DNA of 34,845 nucleotides from Solobacterium sp. (GCA_017539385.1 JAFYHC010000111.1:1-34845); one strand, 5' to 3'; shown: positions 23,919 through 33,105, numbered from the stretch's first letter. The notes: generated by a model from the sequence alone, not told the origin. A program made the numbers and translations.

Positions 23919-24824
23919 TTACGCAATCGTCTCGTCTTTCACCATGGTTCCGGGCAGAATCACCGCACCATCTTTAATTTTTGTATGTCCGAGCAGGTAT
24001 GTATTCGGATAAATCATGACATCATGACCAATTTCTACGTCCGGACCGATGTAGGTCGTTTTGGGGTCCATGATCGTGACGCCTTTTTTCATCCATTCGA
24101 GATTGATGCGGTCACGCAGGTATGCCGTGGCTTTTGCCAGTTCGACATTGTCATTGACACCCTGGACTTCTTCGGTATCTTCGGCAACGACAGCGGCGAC
24201 TTTCCAGCCCTTCGCATTGAAGATGGCAACCAGATCGGTGATGTAGTATTCGTTCTGGGCATTGTTGTTTTTGAGTTCTTTCAGTGCTTCGAACATCTTG
24301 CGGTTATCGAATGCATAGGAACCCATATTGACTTCTCTGACGGCACGTTCTGCTTCACTTGCGTCTTTGTATTCCACGATGCGGGATACGCTTCCGTCTT
24401 CTCTGCGGATGACGCGGCCATAGGCACGGGCATCTTCCGGGATGCTGGTGAGGACTGCCATATCGGCGTCTTTGAGTGCATCATAGAGGGACTTGTAGGT
24501 AGCCGGAGAAATGCACGGACCGTCACCATTCACCACCAGTGTGTCGCCGTCTTCGCCTTCCAGCTGTTTTGCCTGCATGACGGCATGTCCGGTACCGAGC
24601 TGGGGATCCTGTACAGCGAATTCACAGCGGCCTTCCATTGCCTTCATGACTTCGTCCCGTCCATAGCCGACGATGGAAACGATGCGCTCTGCACCGGCTT
24701 TGTTCAAAGAAGATGTGATCAGGGAGATCATGGGTTCATCCATGATCTTATGCAGTACCTTGGGAAGGTCGGAGTGCATGCGGGTGCCTTTTCCGGCAGC
24801 CATGATAATAGCGTTCTTTGTCAT
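23919..24824 (-). CDS. glmU: Short GlmU: UDP-GlcNAc pyrophosphorylase domain with truncated acetyltransferase part
   Basis: This 301-residue protein starts with a complete nucleotidyltransferase domain: 'MAAGKGTRMHSDLPKVLHK' (8-26), the substrate loop QLGTGHAV, 'NGDGP' (99-103) and 'NEYYITDL' (191-198). A GlmU linker helix and the first hexapeptide turns of the left-handed beta helix follow (about 250-301), and then it stops. Ordinary GlmU is about 455 residues, so most of the acetyltransferase domain, including its catalytic histidine, is missing. There is no coding trace of it in the 62 bp before prs. The frame overlaps ispE by 4 bp (ATGA), and gene order is conserved. It should make UDP-GlcNAc from GlcNAc-1-P, but the acetylation step needs another enzyme. 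Confidence 0.88.
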   Translation of the reverse strand: MTKNAIIMAAGKGTRMHSDLPKVLHKIMDEPMISLITSSLNKAGAERIVSIVGYGRDEVMKAMEGRCEFAVQDPQLGTGHAVMQAKQLEGEDGDTLVVNGDGPCISPATYKSLYDALKDADMAVLTSIPEDARAYGRVIRREDGSVSRIVEYKDASEAERAVREVNMGSYAFDNRKMFEALKELKNNNAQNEYYITDLVAIFNAKGWKVAAVVAEDTEEVQGVNDNVELAKATAYLRDRINLEWMKKGVTIMDPKTTYIGPDVEIGHDVMIYPNTYLLGHTKIKDGAVILPGTMVKDETIA

Positions 24825-25678
24825 AATCCTTTACTCCTGTCTGTCAAAATATTGGTATGCCGCACGAAGTAATGCCGGCGGCGCAGTTCATCCATTGTTT
24901 CTTCCAGCAGTGCTCTGCTGCGTGTGAGTCCGAAGACGGTCGATCCGCTTCCGGACATCAATACACCGTCGAAGCCTCTTTCCTGCAGTTCTTCTTTGAT
25001 CTTACGGATCTCGGATACCAGTTCAAGACTGGCAGCTTCCAGGCTGTTGCCCAGATTCCTGCATACGCCTTCGTAGTCATTTTCCATCAGTGCCTTTCGC
25101 ATGGCAAGACAATCCGGGTGTACCAGCGGACGGCTGTCACTGAGGGCAAATGCCTCTTTGGTGGAGACACCGCGCCGTGGCTTGACCAGCAGGATGTCCA
25201 TCGGCGTGCGTACATCGAAGGGATACAGGATATCCCCTCTTCCTTCGACATAGCTTGGTTCATTGAACATGCAGAAAGGGACATCGGAGCCGACCCGTTT
25301 GGCTGCTTCGATCTTTTCTTCCCTGCTCATATGCAGGCCAAGCATCGTATCCATCATGCGGATGGCAGATGCGGCGTCTGCACTGCCGCCGGCAAGTCCT
25401 GCCCGGGTGGGGATGTGCTTGCTTAAACGGCATGCGAATTCTGTCCGGAAGCCATACATTTCCTGCATGACGCGGACGGCGCTGATGATCGTATTCTTTT
25501 CATTCACCGGCAGATAGCTGCGGTTGACCGCCAGGCTTGTTTCTTCTGCAGGTTCCATTTCCAGTACATCGTAGAAATTCACCGGCACCATGATCATTTT
25601 CAGTTCATGGTAGCCGTCGTCCCTGACGCCTGCGATATCCAGGCACAGGTTGATCTTTGCATATGCTCTGTCTTTCAT
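24821..25678 (-). CDS. ispE: 4-diphosphocytidyl-2-C-methyl-D-erythritol kinase
   Basis: This 285-residue GHMP kinase phosphorylates CDP-ME in the MEP route to isoprenoid precursors. It shows the N-terminal 'AYAKINLCLDI', the ATP loop 'AGLAGGSADAASAI' (about 93-106) and the C-terminal 'SGSGSTVFGL'. Length and motifs are those of the family. It overlaps ksgA upstream and glmU downstream by 4 bp each (ATGA), which points to translational coupling along the operon. Confidence 0.95.
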   Translation of the reverse strand: MKDRAYAKINLCLDIAGVRDDGYHELKMIMVPVNFYDVLEMEPAEETSLAVNRSYLPVNEKNTIISAVRVMQEMYGFRTEFACRLSKHIPTRAGLAGGSADAASAIRMMDTMLGLHMSREEKIEAAKRVGSDVPFCMFNEPSYVEGRGDILYPFDVRTPMDILLVKPRRGVSTKEAFALSDSRPLVHPDCLAMRKALMENDYEGVCRNLGNSLEAASLELVSEIRKIKEELQERGFDGVLMSGSGSTVFGLTRSRALLEETMDELRRRHYFVRHTNILTDRSKGL

Positions 25679-26523
25679 TGATTTGCCTCATAGATCCGGA
25701 TCATCTGTTCCACAGTCAATTGCTGTGCACGCAATGATGCCGGTATATCTGCTTTCTGCAGAATTTCTTCTGCCCGCTGTCCGTCCCCGGTATATTCCCG
25801 CAGATTGTTATATACCGTCTTGCGGCGCTGTTTGAAGCAGGCACGCACCAGCGTGAAGAATTCTTCTGTATCGATCTCTTCGTGCTTTGCGCCGCGGGAA
25901 GCGAACTGGATGATCACGCTGTCCACATTGGGCGAAGGATTGAAGCTTCTGCCCGGTACGGTAAACAGCCGTTTTACATTGTAGAGATACTGTCCCTCTA
26001 CACTTAATGCACTATATTGGGGAGAACCCACGGCAGCCGCAAAGCGCTCTCCGACTTCTTTTTGCACCATGACGGTGATATAGGGGATCTGGGGTGCTTC
26101 TTCAAAGATCTTGAATAATACCGGTGTTGTAATGTAATACGGCAGATTGGCACAGACTGTGACCATACCGTATTCTTTCTGCCACTCCGGTACAAGGTTC
26201 TTCAGATCTGCGGTCAGGAAGTCCTGCAGGATTACTTCAACATTGTCATAATCCTGCAGTGTATCTGCCAGTATCGGGATCAGGTCTTCATCGACCTCAT
26301 AGGCAATGACTTTCTTTGCACGCAATGCCAATTGCTCGGTCAAAGAACCAATGCCCGGTCCGATCTCAATGACCAGGCCTTCGCAATGTGCATCGTCGGC
26401 GCACCGCTGCACGATCACCGGATCGACCAGAAAATTCTGACCAAAGCCCTTCTTGGCTCTCAGATCATACTTCTCCAGTATTTCCTTCGTCCGTGACGGG
26501 ACGGAGATCCATCGTTTTGCCAT
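25675..26523 (-). CDS. ksgA: 16S rRNA dimethyladenosine transferase
   Basis: This 282-residue SAM-dependent enzyme dimethylates two adjacent adenines near the 3' end of 16S rRNA. It has 'KKGFGQNFLVD' (24-34), the SAM motif 'EIGPGIGSLT' (53-62) and the catalytic 'NLPYYIT' (126-132). The start at 26523 is supported by AGGAGG 7 bases ahead, even though the gene then overlaps rnmV by 59 bp. Confidence 0.96.
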   Translation of the reverse strand: MAKRWISVPSRTKEILEKYDLRAKKGFGQNFLVDPVIVQRCADDAHCEGLVIEIGPGIGSLTEQLALRAKKVIAYEVDEDLIPILADTLQDYDNVEVILQDFLTADLKNLVPEWQKEYGMVTVCANLPYYITTPVLFKIFEEAPQIPYITVMVQKEVGERFAAAVGSPQYSALSVEGQYLYNVKRLFTVPGRSFNPSPNVDSVIIQFASRGAKHEEIDTEEFFTLVRACFKQRRKTVYNNLREYTGDGQRAEEILQKADIPASLRAQQLTVEQMIRIYEANQ

Positions 26524-27055
26524 GCAATACCTCCTGCAGCTGCTGTGCCGTTATGCCCAGATAATTGAGACGTCTGCGCATTGTTCCGGCATTTCCAAAG
26601 CCAATGTGGAACGCTTCCCCGATGAGGCGGCGGCGCTTCACGCTGTCGGGACAGCCTGACAGTCCCAGTTCCATCATTTCGGCCATGGTGATCGTTTCTT
26701 TATACTCCGGATCAAAGACGGCAATGTGTGCCAGTGCTTCTTCCAGTGCTTCTTTGTCTGCGTGTTCGACGCCGACTTTTTTCTCTGTTCTTGCTTTTTC
26801 CTTGGCAATGAACGCATTCCCGCAGCCGGGGATCCGCTGATTGATCGCATGACGAATGCGATTTCCCGGGGAATCAGGATCAGTGAAGATGATCACACCG
26901 CGTGTCTTTGCGGCGCGTTCGATCCTGCGCATGACCGCTTCATCGAGCGATGTTCCGCCGGTTTCCGCTGTATCACAGTCAAAATACTTCTGCAGATTGG
27001 CGGTATCGTGGCGTCCTTCCACTACGATCAGCTGCCGGATGAGCGGGCGCTTCAT
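26465..27055 (-). CDS. rnmV: Ribonuclease M5
   Basis: This 196-residue TOPRIM nuclease matures 5S rRNA. The catalytic glutamate is in 'VVEGRHD' (E13), and the acidic pair is in 'FTDPDSPGNRIRH' (D58/D60). Its C-terminal part matches the short M5-type domain. It overlaps tatD by 4 bp and ksgA by 59 bp. The rnmV-ksgA neighbourhood is the classical Firmicute arrangement. Confidence 0.93.
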   Translation of the reverse strand: MKRPLIRQLIVVEGRHDTANLQKYFDCDTAETGGTSLDEAVMRRIERAAKTRGVIIFTDPDSPGNRIRHAINQRIPGCGNAFIAKEKARTEKKVGVEHADKEALEEALAHIAVFDPEYKETITMAEMMELGLSGCPDSVKRRRLIGEAFHIGFGNAGTMRRRLNYLGITAQQLQEVLHGKTMDLRPVTDEGNTGEV

Positions 27056-27816
27056 CTGCCCTCCAGAAAGCGTTCATAGTTTTCTGCGATGATCGCAGCC
27101 ATTTCGTCTTCGCTGATACCTCTTACCTCTGCCATGACTTTGACAATATATGGGATATAGGATGGTTCATTGCGTTTTCCGCGCATGGGGACAGGTGCCA
27201 TATAGGGGCAGTCTGTCTCACTGAGCAGCTTTGTAACATCAATGCCGGCACATACTTCTTTCGCATGTCTGGAATTCTTGAACGTTACTGCCCCGCCGAG
27301 CGCAATATAATAGCCCAGCTTTGTAAATTCAATACCCATTTCAAGACTTCCCGGGAAACAGTGCATCAGTCCTTTTACCCGGTGTTCTTTCATGATGTCA
27401 TAGGTATCCTGGATCGCATCGCGGGAATGGACCAGGATGGGTTTATTGACCTTGCGGGCAATTTCGATCTGGCGGATAAACAGTTCCTTCTGCTCTTCCT
27501 TCATTTCCTTTTCCCAATGGTAGTCCAGACCGATCTCTCCCACTGCAGCGATCTCATCCATGGATACGATCTCTTCCATGCGGGCAATGTCCGCTTCGGT
27601 TACCGTGCGGATGTCTTCCGGATGGATGCCGTATGCGACTTTGTAGCGCGCTGGATCGCTTTTTGCAAATTCGATGGCACGCAGGGCTTCCTCTGCCTTT
27701 GTCGTAACGATCATGATACCGGTGATATTGGCATCATGGATGCGCTGAATGACGGCATCGAAGTCCTCCTGGAATTCCTCCGACATAATATGTGCATGTG
27801 AATCAATATAGTTCAT
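27052..27816 (-). CDS. tatD: TatD-family metal-dependent hydrolase
   Basis: This 254-residue TIM-barrel hydrolase carries the HxH pair in 'DSHAHI' (H7, H9), the metal glutamate in 'GEIGLDYHW', a further histidine in 'LVHSRDA', and 'ETDCPYMAP' with the catalytic aspartate. Family members act as DNases/exonucleases in DNA repair or RNA quality control. It follows mnmE by 2 bp and overlaps rnmV by 4 bp. Confidence 0.93.
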   Translation of the reverse strand: MNYIDSHAHIMSEEFQEDFDAVIQRIHDANITGIMIVTTKAEEALRAIEFAKSDPARYKVAYGIHPEDIRTVTEADIARMEEIVSMDEIAAVGEIGLDYHWEKEMKEEQKELFIRQIEIARKVNKPILVHSRDAIQDTYDIMKEHRVKGLMHCFPGSLEMGIEFTKLGYYIALGGAVTFKNSRHAKEVCAGIDVTKLLSETDCPYMAPVPMRGKRNEPSYIPYIVKVMAEVRGISEDEMAAIIAENYERFLEGR

Positions 27817-27818
27817 TG

Positions 27819-29144
27819 TTATTTCCCCAGACAGAAGCGGCTGAAGATCTCATCCAGCAGCCCTTCTTTTGTATATTCACCTGTGATCTCCATGAGTGCG
27901 TCGTAGCATCTTTGCAGATCGATGGTCACAAGATCCAATTCCATTCCCTCTTCCAGAGCGTTATGGGCATCCTGCATGGCTTCTTCTGCCTGCAGGGCCA
28001 GACCGATCTGCCGTTCATTGTTCAGTGTATCCTGACGGGCATGGATGATCTGTGTATCATAGATCTCCAGGATCTTTTTGCGCAGTGCATCGACGTCTTT
28101 GTTGGCAGCGCTGATACTGACCGCATCCGGGATCTCTTTCAGGTCTTTCTTGTTGTATACGACAATGCGTGTTTTATCTTTGGTGCGTTCCAGAAGGTCT
28201 TTGTCACTGTCGGTCAGTTCCATGGAGCCATCCAGCACAACAATCGCAAGCTCTGCTTTTTCCAGTGCCTGCAGGGAACGTTCAATACCGATCTTTTCTA
28301 CGATATCGTCGGTCTCATGGATGCCGGCGGTATCGATCAGATTCAGTGTCACGCCATCGAGGCGAATCGTTCCTTCCACGATGTCACGCGTTGTACCGGC
28401 AATGTCCGTTACAATTGCCTTGTCTTCTTCCAATAATGCGTTGAGGAGGGAAGATTTGCCGACATTCGGACGTCCCAGTATGACGGTATCAATGCCTTCC
28501 CGGATGAAAACGGCATCCTGTGCCTGCTGGATCAGGCTGTGCAGGTCGTTCTGCCATTTGCGCACTGCCGGCATGATCTCTTCTTCTGTCAGTACATGGA
28601 CATCTTCGTATTCGGGATAGTCAATATTTACTTCGATGTTGGCAATGATCTGTACCAGTTCTTCCCGCAATGGCTCCAGAATGTCCCGTACACTTCCCTT
28701 GAGGGAATGCAGGGCACTGCGGGCATTAACTTCATCCCGGGCAAAGATCAGGTCGTTGATGCCTTCTGCCTGGGACAGGTCCATTTTGCCATTGAGGAAT
28801 GCACGCTGGGTGAATTCACCCGGCCGGGCGGGACGGGCACCTGCCCCATAGACAAGACGCAGAATCTTCCGTGTCAGATACACACCGCCATGGCAGTTGA
28901 TTTCCACAATATCTTCCCCGGTATACGAGCGCGGTGCACGGAAAAAGCTGACCAGTACCTCATCGGCTGGTTCATCCTTATCATAGATGGTCCCGTATTT
29001 GAGCGTATAGCCTCTGACATCCGAGAAATCACGCTTCATCAGTTTGCCGGCAATGGCCAGTGCATCTTCGCCGCTGATGCGGATCACGGAAATCGCACTC
29101 ATGGTATCACCGGTCGCAATCGCTGCTATCGTATCCTGAAACAT
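27819..29144 (-). CDS. mnmE: tRNA modification GTPase MnmE
   Basis: This 441-residue protein acts with MnmG in adding a carboxymethylaminomethyl group to the wobble uridine of tRNAs. It shows the N-terminal folate-binding segment ('FFRAPRSYTGEDIVEI'), a helical domain, and the inserted G domain with GRPNVGKSS, 'DIAGTTRD', 'DTAGIHETDD' and NKKD. It ends in the family's C-terminal FCLGK. AAGGAG lies just before the ATG. It is the first gene of the minus-strand housekeeping operon, and mnmG is outside this window. Confidence 0.96.
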   Translation of the reverse strand: MFQDTIAAIATGDTMSAISVIRISGEDALAIAGKLMKRDFSDVRGYTLKYGTIYDKDEPADEVLVSFFRAPRSYTGEDIVEINCHGGVYLTRKILRLVYGAGARPARPGEFTQRAFLNGKMDLSQAEGINDLIFARDEVNARSALHSLKGSVRDILEPLREELVQIIANIEVNIDYPEYEDVHVLTEEEIMPAVRKWQNDLHSLIQQAQDAVFIREGIDTVILGRPNVGKSSLLNALLEEDKAIVTDIAGTTRDIVEGTIRLDGVTLNLIDTAGIHETDDIVEKIGIERSLQALEKAELAIVVLDGSMELTDSDKDLLERTKDKTRIVVYNKKDLKEIPDAVSISAANKDVDALRKKILEIYDTQIIHARQDTLNNERQIGLALQAEEAMQDAHNALEEGMELDLVTIDLQRCYDALMEITGEYTKEGLLDEIFSRFCLGK

Positions 29145-29201
29145 ACTGTTCTCCTTACCCGTACAAGTGTACCATAATCTCTTTCATGGTATGATAGGCA
29201 C

Positions 29202-30548
29202 ATGGCAGAGATTTCAATAAAACCTGTATTTGAGCGTGCACTGTTGGAAATGCACTGCTGGCCTTTGAATACCATTCAGCAGGAATGGCTTCCTTTGATC
29301 CGGTCTGGCAAGGATTGCTTTCTGCAGGCAGAGACGGGATCGGGCAAGACAATTGCCTGTCTTCTTCCTGTCTCGGAAACGATCGATCCTGCGCTGATGC
29401 ATACACAGGTGCTCGTTGTAGCGCCGACCCGTGAGCTGGCACTGCAGGACGCTTCCATTGCGGAACAATTGTGCGCCTACAGCGGGATACACACGGTAGC
29501 GGTCATTGGCGGACTGGAGATACGAAAGCAGGAAAATGCACTGCGCAGCCGTCCCCACATGGTCATCGGCACACCGGGACGCTTACTGGATCTCTTGGAA
29601 CAGCAGAAACTGTCGCTCGATGGTGTACATACGGTCATTGTGGATGAAGGAGATATGGTATTATCCACCGGACAGAATGAAACACTGCAGCAGATCCTGC
29701 GCCGTTGTCCGGATGCCCGGCGGATCTGTGCATCTGCCACATGGCACGATGCCATCGGCACATGGCTGCACGAAGACCGCATCATCCAGCGTACGAAAGC
29801 GGCGGTACATACCGGCATCGATCAGTACGTACTGGAGGCATCAGACAAAGACATGGCACTGATGCAGATCCTGCAGCACATGCCTGTCACGCGCGCCATT
29901 GTCTTTACTGCATACAAAAGCACCGCACATGCACTGGCGGAATTCCTGCAGAAGCAGCATATCCCGGCCATGGACTTTTCCGGCTATTACGAAGAAGCGA
30001 AGCGGCTGCACATCCTGCAGTCCTTCAAAGACGGTGAGATACGCGTTCTTGCGGCGACCGATGCGGCCGCAAGAGGACTGGATATTCATGGTGTTTCGCA
30101 TATCATTCACTATGAGCTTCCCATTGATCAGGAGACCTATATCCACCGCAGCGGACGCACTGCCCATCAGAACAATACCGGTACTGTGATCACTTTGCTG
30201 GATCCTTTGCACGATACCGATGAACTGGCACAAAACATACGCGCTGCTTCTCTCCCATTAACGATCGATCCGGAAATGTCCAATGACATCTTCCGCACGA
30301 TCGAAGCAGAAGAAGTCCATACCCCTTCTGTCACAAAGCTCTATATAAAGAAAGGACGGAAAGATAAGATCCGTCCCAAAGATATTCTTGGTGCATTATG
30401 TGCGGTTCTTCCGTTTGAAGAGATCAGTGTGATCGAGATCCAGGACCATTATTCCCTGGTCACTGTATCATCCCCGAAAGACGGCTTGCTGGAAAAGCTG
30501 AATGACATCACACTCAAGGGCAGACCGGTGCGGATCGAGATCCGCTAA
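29202..30548 (+). CDS. DEAD-box-like RNA helicase with DEGD motif and DbpA-type C-terminal domain
   Basis: This 448-residue superfamily 2 helicase has motif I 'AETGSGKT' (43-50), PTREL (75-79), TPGRLLD, motif III SAT (178-180), 'ATDAAARGLD' and motif VI. Motif II reads DEGD (148-151), not DEAD. Motif VI reads HRSGRTAHQ (315-323) where HRxGRTGRx is usual, so the final arginine finger is a histidine. Residues about 378-448 resemble the DbpA RNA-binding domain. These enzymes remodel RNA, often in ribosome assembly. The start is the only suitable ATG but has a poor ribosome-binding site. It diverges from mnmE with 57 bp between, which includes the repeats GTACAAGTGTAC and ACCAT/ATGGT. Its ATPase activity may be altered. 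Confidence 0.86.
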   Translation: MAEISIKPVFERALLEMHCWPLNTIQQEWLPLIRSGKDCFLQAETGSGKTIACLLPVSETIDPALMHTQVLVVAPTRELALQDASIAEQLCAYSGIHTVAVIGGLEIRKQENALRSRPHMVIGTPGRLLDLLEQQKLSLDGVHTVIVDEGDMVLSTGQNETLQQILRRCPDARRICASATWHDAIGTWLHEDRIIQRTKAAVHTGIDQYVLEASDKDMALMQILQHMPVTRAIVFTAYKSTAHALAEFLQKQHIPAMDFSGYYEEAKRLHILQSFKDGEIRVLAATDAAARGLDIHGVSHIIHYELPIDQETYIHRSGRTAHQNNTGTVITLLDPLHDTDELAQNIRAASLPLTIDPEMSNDIFRTIEAEEVHTPSVTKLYIKKGRKDKIRPKDILGALCAVLPFEEISVIEIQDHYSLVTVSSPKDGLLEKLNDITLKGRPVRIEIR

Positions 30549-30558
30549 CCGGTCTTTT
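30522..30558 (+). terminator. Terminator overlapping the end of the helicase gene
   Basis: GACCGGT and ACCGGTC enclose an inner CGGATC/GATCCG stem and are followed by TTTT. The last helicase codons and stop (30546-30548) lie inside the hairpin. The convergent methyltransferase gene ends only 8 bp away and has no T-run of its own here. Confidence 0.7.
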
Positions 30559-32551
30559 ACTTTTCTGCGATCAGGATGCAGTTGGAATCCGGGAAGCGCA
30601 CCGCATCCCCGGTATCCGGATCAAACAGTTCCACCAATGGGGAAAGATGCTCTTCGTATCCCGGTTCCAGGAAGGACTCTGCCCGTATGACGTGCAGTCC
30701 TGCGGCTTCCAGTGCTTCCGTGTATTCCGGCAATGTGTAATAGCCGAAGCATTCCTGGCATTCATGGGCAAACGAAGCCGCTCCCCATGTATAGGTATAC
30801 AGGAATTCCCTGCCATAGTTGATATCCGTTACAACAGTATTGGTGTCATCGTCCGCCGAAACAGTGCGCTGCGTTTCATCCATCGCATCCATGCCGTGGA
30901 AGTCCTGCATGAACCGTTTGAAGAATTCCATTCCTTCCGCTGTTTTGAAACGTATGCCAAGTCTTGCATTGCCCGGTGTCTTGATGCCGTCGCGGATCAC
31001 GATGCGTCCGCCGCTGTTCAATGACGCCGCCGCATTGTGCAGTGCCTTTTCCACCGAGGCAATGTTGAAGCGTCCCTGCGGTGTTTCGGTATACGAATAG
31101 ATCTCATGCAGGATGGATGAGAAGATGACCGTATCGACCGATGGTGCAAAGACGCTGTCGGTAAAGTTATGCACACAGACAGACCAGGAATGCTTTTCGC
31201 TCTGTTTCTTCTTTTCCAGCACTTCGATGACATTCTGGGAGATATCTGTACCGATGATCGTTTTATCCGGCCAGCGTGCGTCCAGCTTATCCAGCAATAC
31301 TCCGCCCCCGGAGCCGACATCCAGGATCCGGTCACCTGTGACATATTCCGGCAGATCCTTCTTTGTGCTGGTATCTGCGGCATTCATCGTCTTCAGATAC
31401 TGTTCTTCATTGTTCAGACGGTCAAAGGCATCCCTGCGGAAACCGAACATGTCATACAGCATCGTGATGCTTTTCTCATAAGTCAACAGCCCCGACCGTT
31501 CCGCTTCGACGCAGAAGTCGATCAGCTTCTCACACACCGGTGTAAAGCGCACGCCTATGGTCACCAGGGAACCATGGCATTCGATCACCGCACGCACATG
31601 CTGGGAATACGTAGAAGGGTCTTCCAGCCAGCGTTCAATGATGCGCTGTTTGTACGTGTTGATATGCTTTCTGCCTTCCAGGTCATAGTACAATTCATCG
31701 GCCAATGGCTTAAATACCAGATGCCTTGTCTGTTCATTGACGGCGGAAAGCGCCATGCGGCAGAATTTCGCAGCACCCTCACAGCCGAAGGAACCCAGGG
31801 CAGATTCAAAATACCAGAGATCGTATTTGGGGAAGATCTCTTCGGCGAAGAAACGGCGTGTGTCTTCGGTAGGATAGGCACTGTGCGGCAGGAGTCTGCG
31901 CAAACGCTCCTGCGGGAAGTATTCCCGGTATACATCCGTCCACACCATGCCGGCAAACGCACGGACATGTTTCTGCACGGATGTCCATATATCCTCACTG
32001 ACTGCACGGATGATGCATTCATTCAGCACGGTGATCAGTTCCAGGAATTCCTGCTCATTTCTGCTTTTGCGCAATAATGCCAGTGGTCTGCTGGATGCCA
32101 TGCGGCATTCACCCCGGATGAACTGTCCGGCAAGACCATGGGTACGGATCAGGATACAGACAGGGTCTGTGTCCTGATCTTTGACAAATACATGGTCGGC
32201 GTAGATGCGGGCAGATGCTTCATTGTGGATGACCAGCGGATAGCCGCGCTTCTGCCACCGCAGCCGTTCCTGCTTCGTACCGCCTTTTGCTGTCTCACTC
32301 CAGCAAAGCACTGTACGGATCAGATCATAGTTTTCCTGTGTAATAACGTGCTTGCTGTCGAGGATGTCGAGTGTGCGCAATGTATATGCCAGGGCATGGT
32401 TCTGATGCTTTTCTGCCATATTGCCAATGCGTTCCGCATTCCAGTACAGTTCTTCCCCTTCATAGAGGATACGCAGCCATGGGTTGTTTTCCAGCGCCTC
32501 CGGCCGTATCGTACCGTCCGGTTCAAAATACCGCTCTTTATTGGTAATCAT
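30557..32551 (-). CDS. Two-domain protein with C-terminal SAM-dependent methyltransferase
   Basis: This 664-residue protein has a class I methyltransferase domain from about residue 400: motif I 'ILDVGSGGG' (409-417), the acidic SAM contact GTDIS (435-439) and 'SSILHEIYSY' in the motif IV position. The first 400 residues are mostly helical, contain scattered conserved-looking tryptophans and cysteines, and match nothing I recognise. No membrane segment is seen. The start overlaps the small membrane protein gene by 4 bp (ATGA), so the two are translationally coupled. A small-molecule or protein substrate is possible. Confidence 0.75.
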   Translation of the reverse strand: MITNKERYFEPDGTIRPEALENNPWLRILYEGEELYWNAERIGNMAEKHQNHALAYTLRTLDILDSKHVITQENYDLIRTVLCWSETAKGGTKQERLRWQKRGYPLVIHNEASARIYADHVFVKDQDTDPVCILIRTHGLAGQFIRGECRMASSRPLALLRKSRNEQEFLELITVLNECIIRAVSEDIWTSVQKHVRAFAGMVWTDVYREYFPQERLRRLLPHSAYPTEDTRRFFAEEIFPKYDLWYFESALGSFGCEGAAKFCRMALSAVNEQTRHLVFKPLADELYYDLEGRKHINTYKQRIIERWLEDPSTYSQHVRAVIECHGSLVTIGVRFTPVCEKLIDFCVEAERSGLLTYEKSITMLYDMFGFRRDAFDRLNNEEQYLKTMNAADTSTKKDLPEYVTGDRILDVGSGGGVLLDKLDARWPDKTIIGTDISQNVIEVLEKKKQSEKHSWSVCVHNFTDSVFAPSVDTVIFSSILHEIYSYTETPQGRFNIASVEKALHNAAASLNSGGRIVIRDGIKTPGNARLGIRFKTAEGMEFFKRFMQDFHGMDAMDETQRTVSADDDTNTVVTDINYGREFLYTYTWGAASFAHECQECFGYYTLPEYTEALEAAGLHVIRAESFLEPGYEEHLSPLVELFDPDTGDAVRFPDSNCILIAEK

Positions 32552-33105
32552 GATTGCCTCCCTGCCTCATAGCCGGCTCCGAATTCTTTCAGGAATCCTT
32601 TGCCTGACGGGGTGACGCCATGGATCTCTGCCTGTGCATTCTTTCGCAGCACATAGGCAGCGAAGTGTTTCGCCTGTTCCATGGAATCTGCGTCAAAGAC
32701 AAAGCTTCCCTCTTCCTTCGTACATGTGATGCGTGCACATCCATTGCGCAGCTCCTGTACATCCATGGCAGTGATCCCATTTGTCGAATATTCTCTGACA
32801 TTGAATTTCTTATCAATTGTCAGGATGCGGTCTTCTGTCAGATAACTGTCTTTTAACATACCGCCCCGTTCAAATTCTTCGATATGTTCCACTGCCTTCA
32901 ATCCCTTATAGATGCGTATCTTGCTGGAATAGTAGAAATACATCACCACCAGCAATACCGCCATAGCCGCATACATCCCATAGTGCAGCGCCATACTGTC
33001 ATGGGATGACATGCGGAATGCCAGGAAAAAGATCACCAGTGCCGGTGCCACCAGCGCAAAGCTGTATCGTATGCTCAGCAATGACTGATAATATCGCTTG
33101 ATCAT
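32548..33105 (-). CDS. Small membrane protein of unknown function
   Basis: This 185-residue protein has two predicted membrane helices (about 15-31 and 42-58) near the N-terminus and a cytoplasmic, mixed alpha/beta C-terminal part with a basic and acidic pattern ('YLTEDRILTIDKKF', 'ITCTKEEGSFVFDADS'). That part reads like a PH- or YcxB-like membrane-associated domain; this is a weak impression. GGAGG lies about 9 bases before the ATG. It is coupled to the methyltransferase gene by a 4-bp overlap. Confidence 0.65.
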   Translation of the reverse strand: MIKRYYQSLLSIRYSFALVAPALVIFFLAFRMSSHDSMALHYGMYAAMAVLLVVMYFYYSSKIRIYKGLKAVEHIEEFERGGMLKDSYLTEDRILTIDKKFNVREYSTNGITAMDVQELRNGCARITCTKEEGSFVFDADSMEQAKHFAAYVLRKNAQAEIHGVTPSGKGFLKEFGAGYEAGRQS

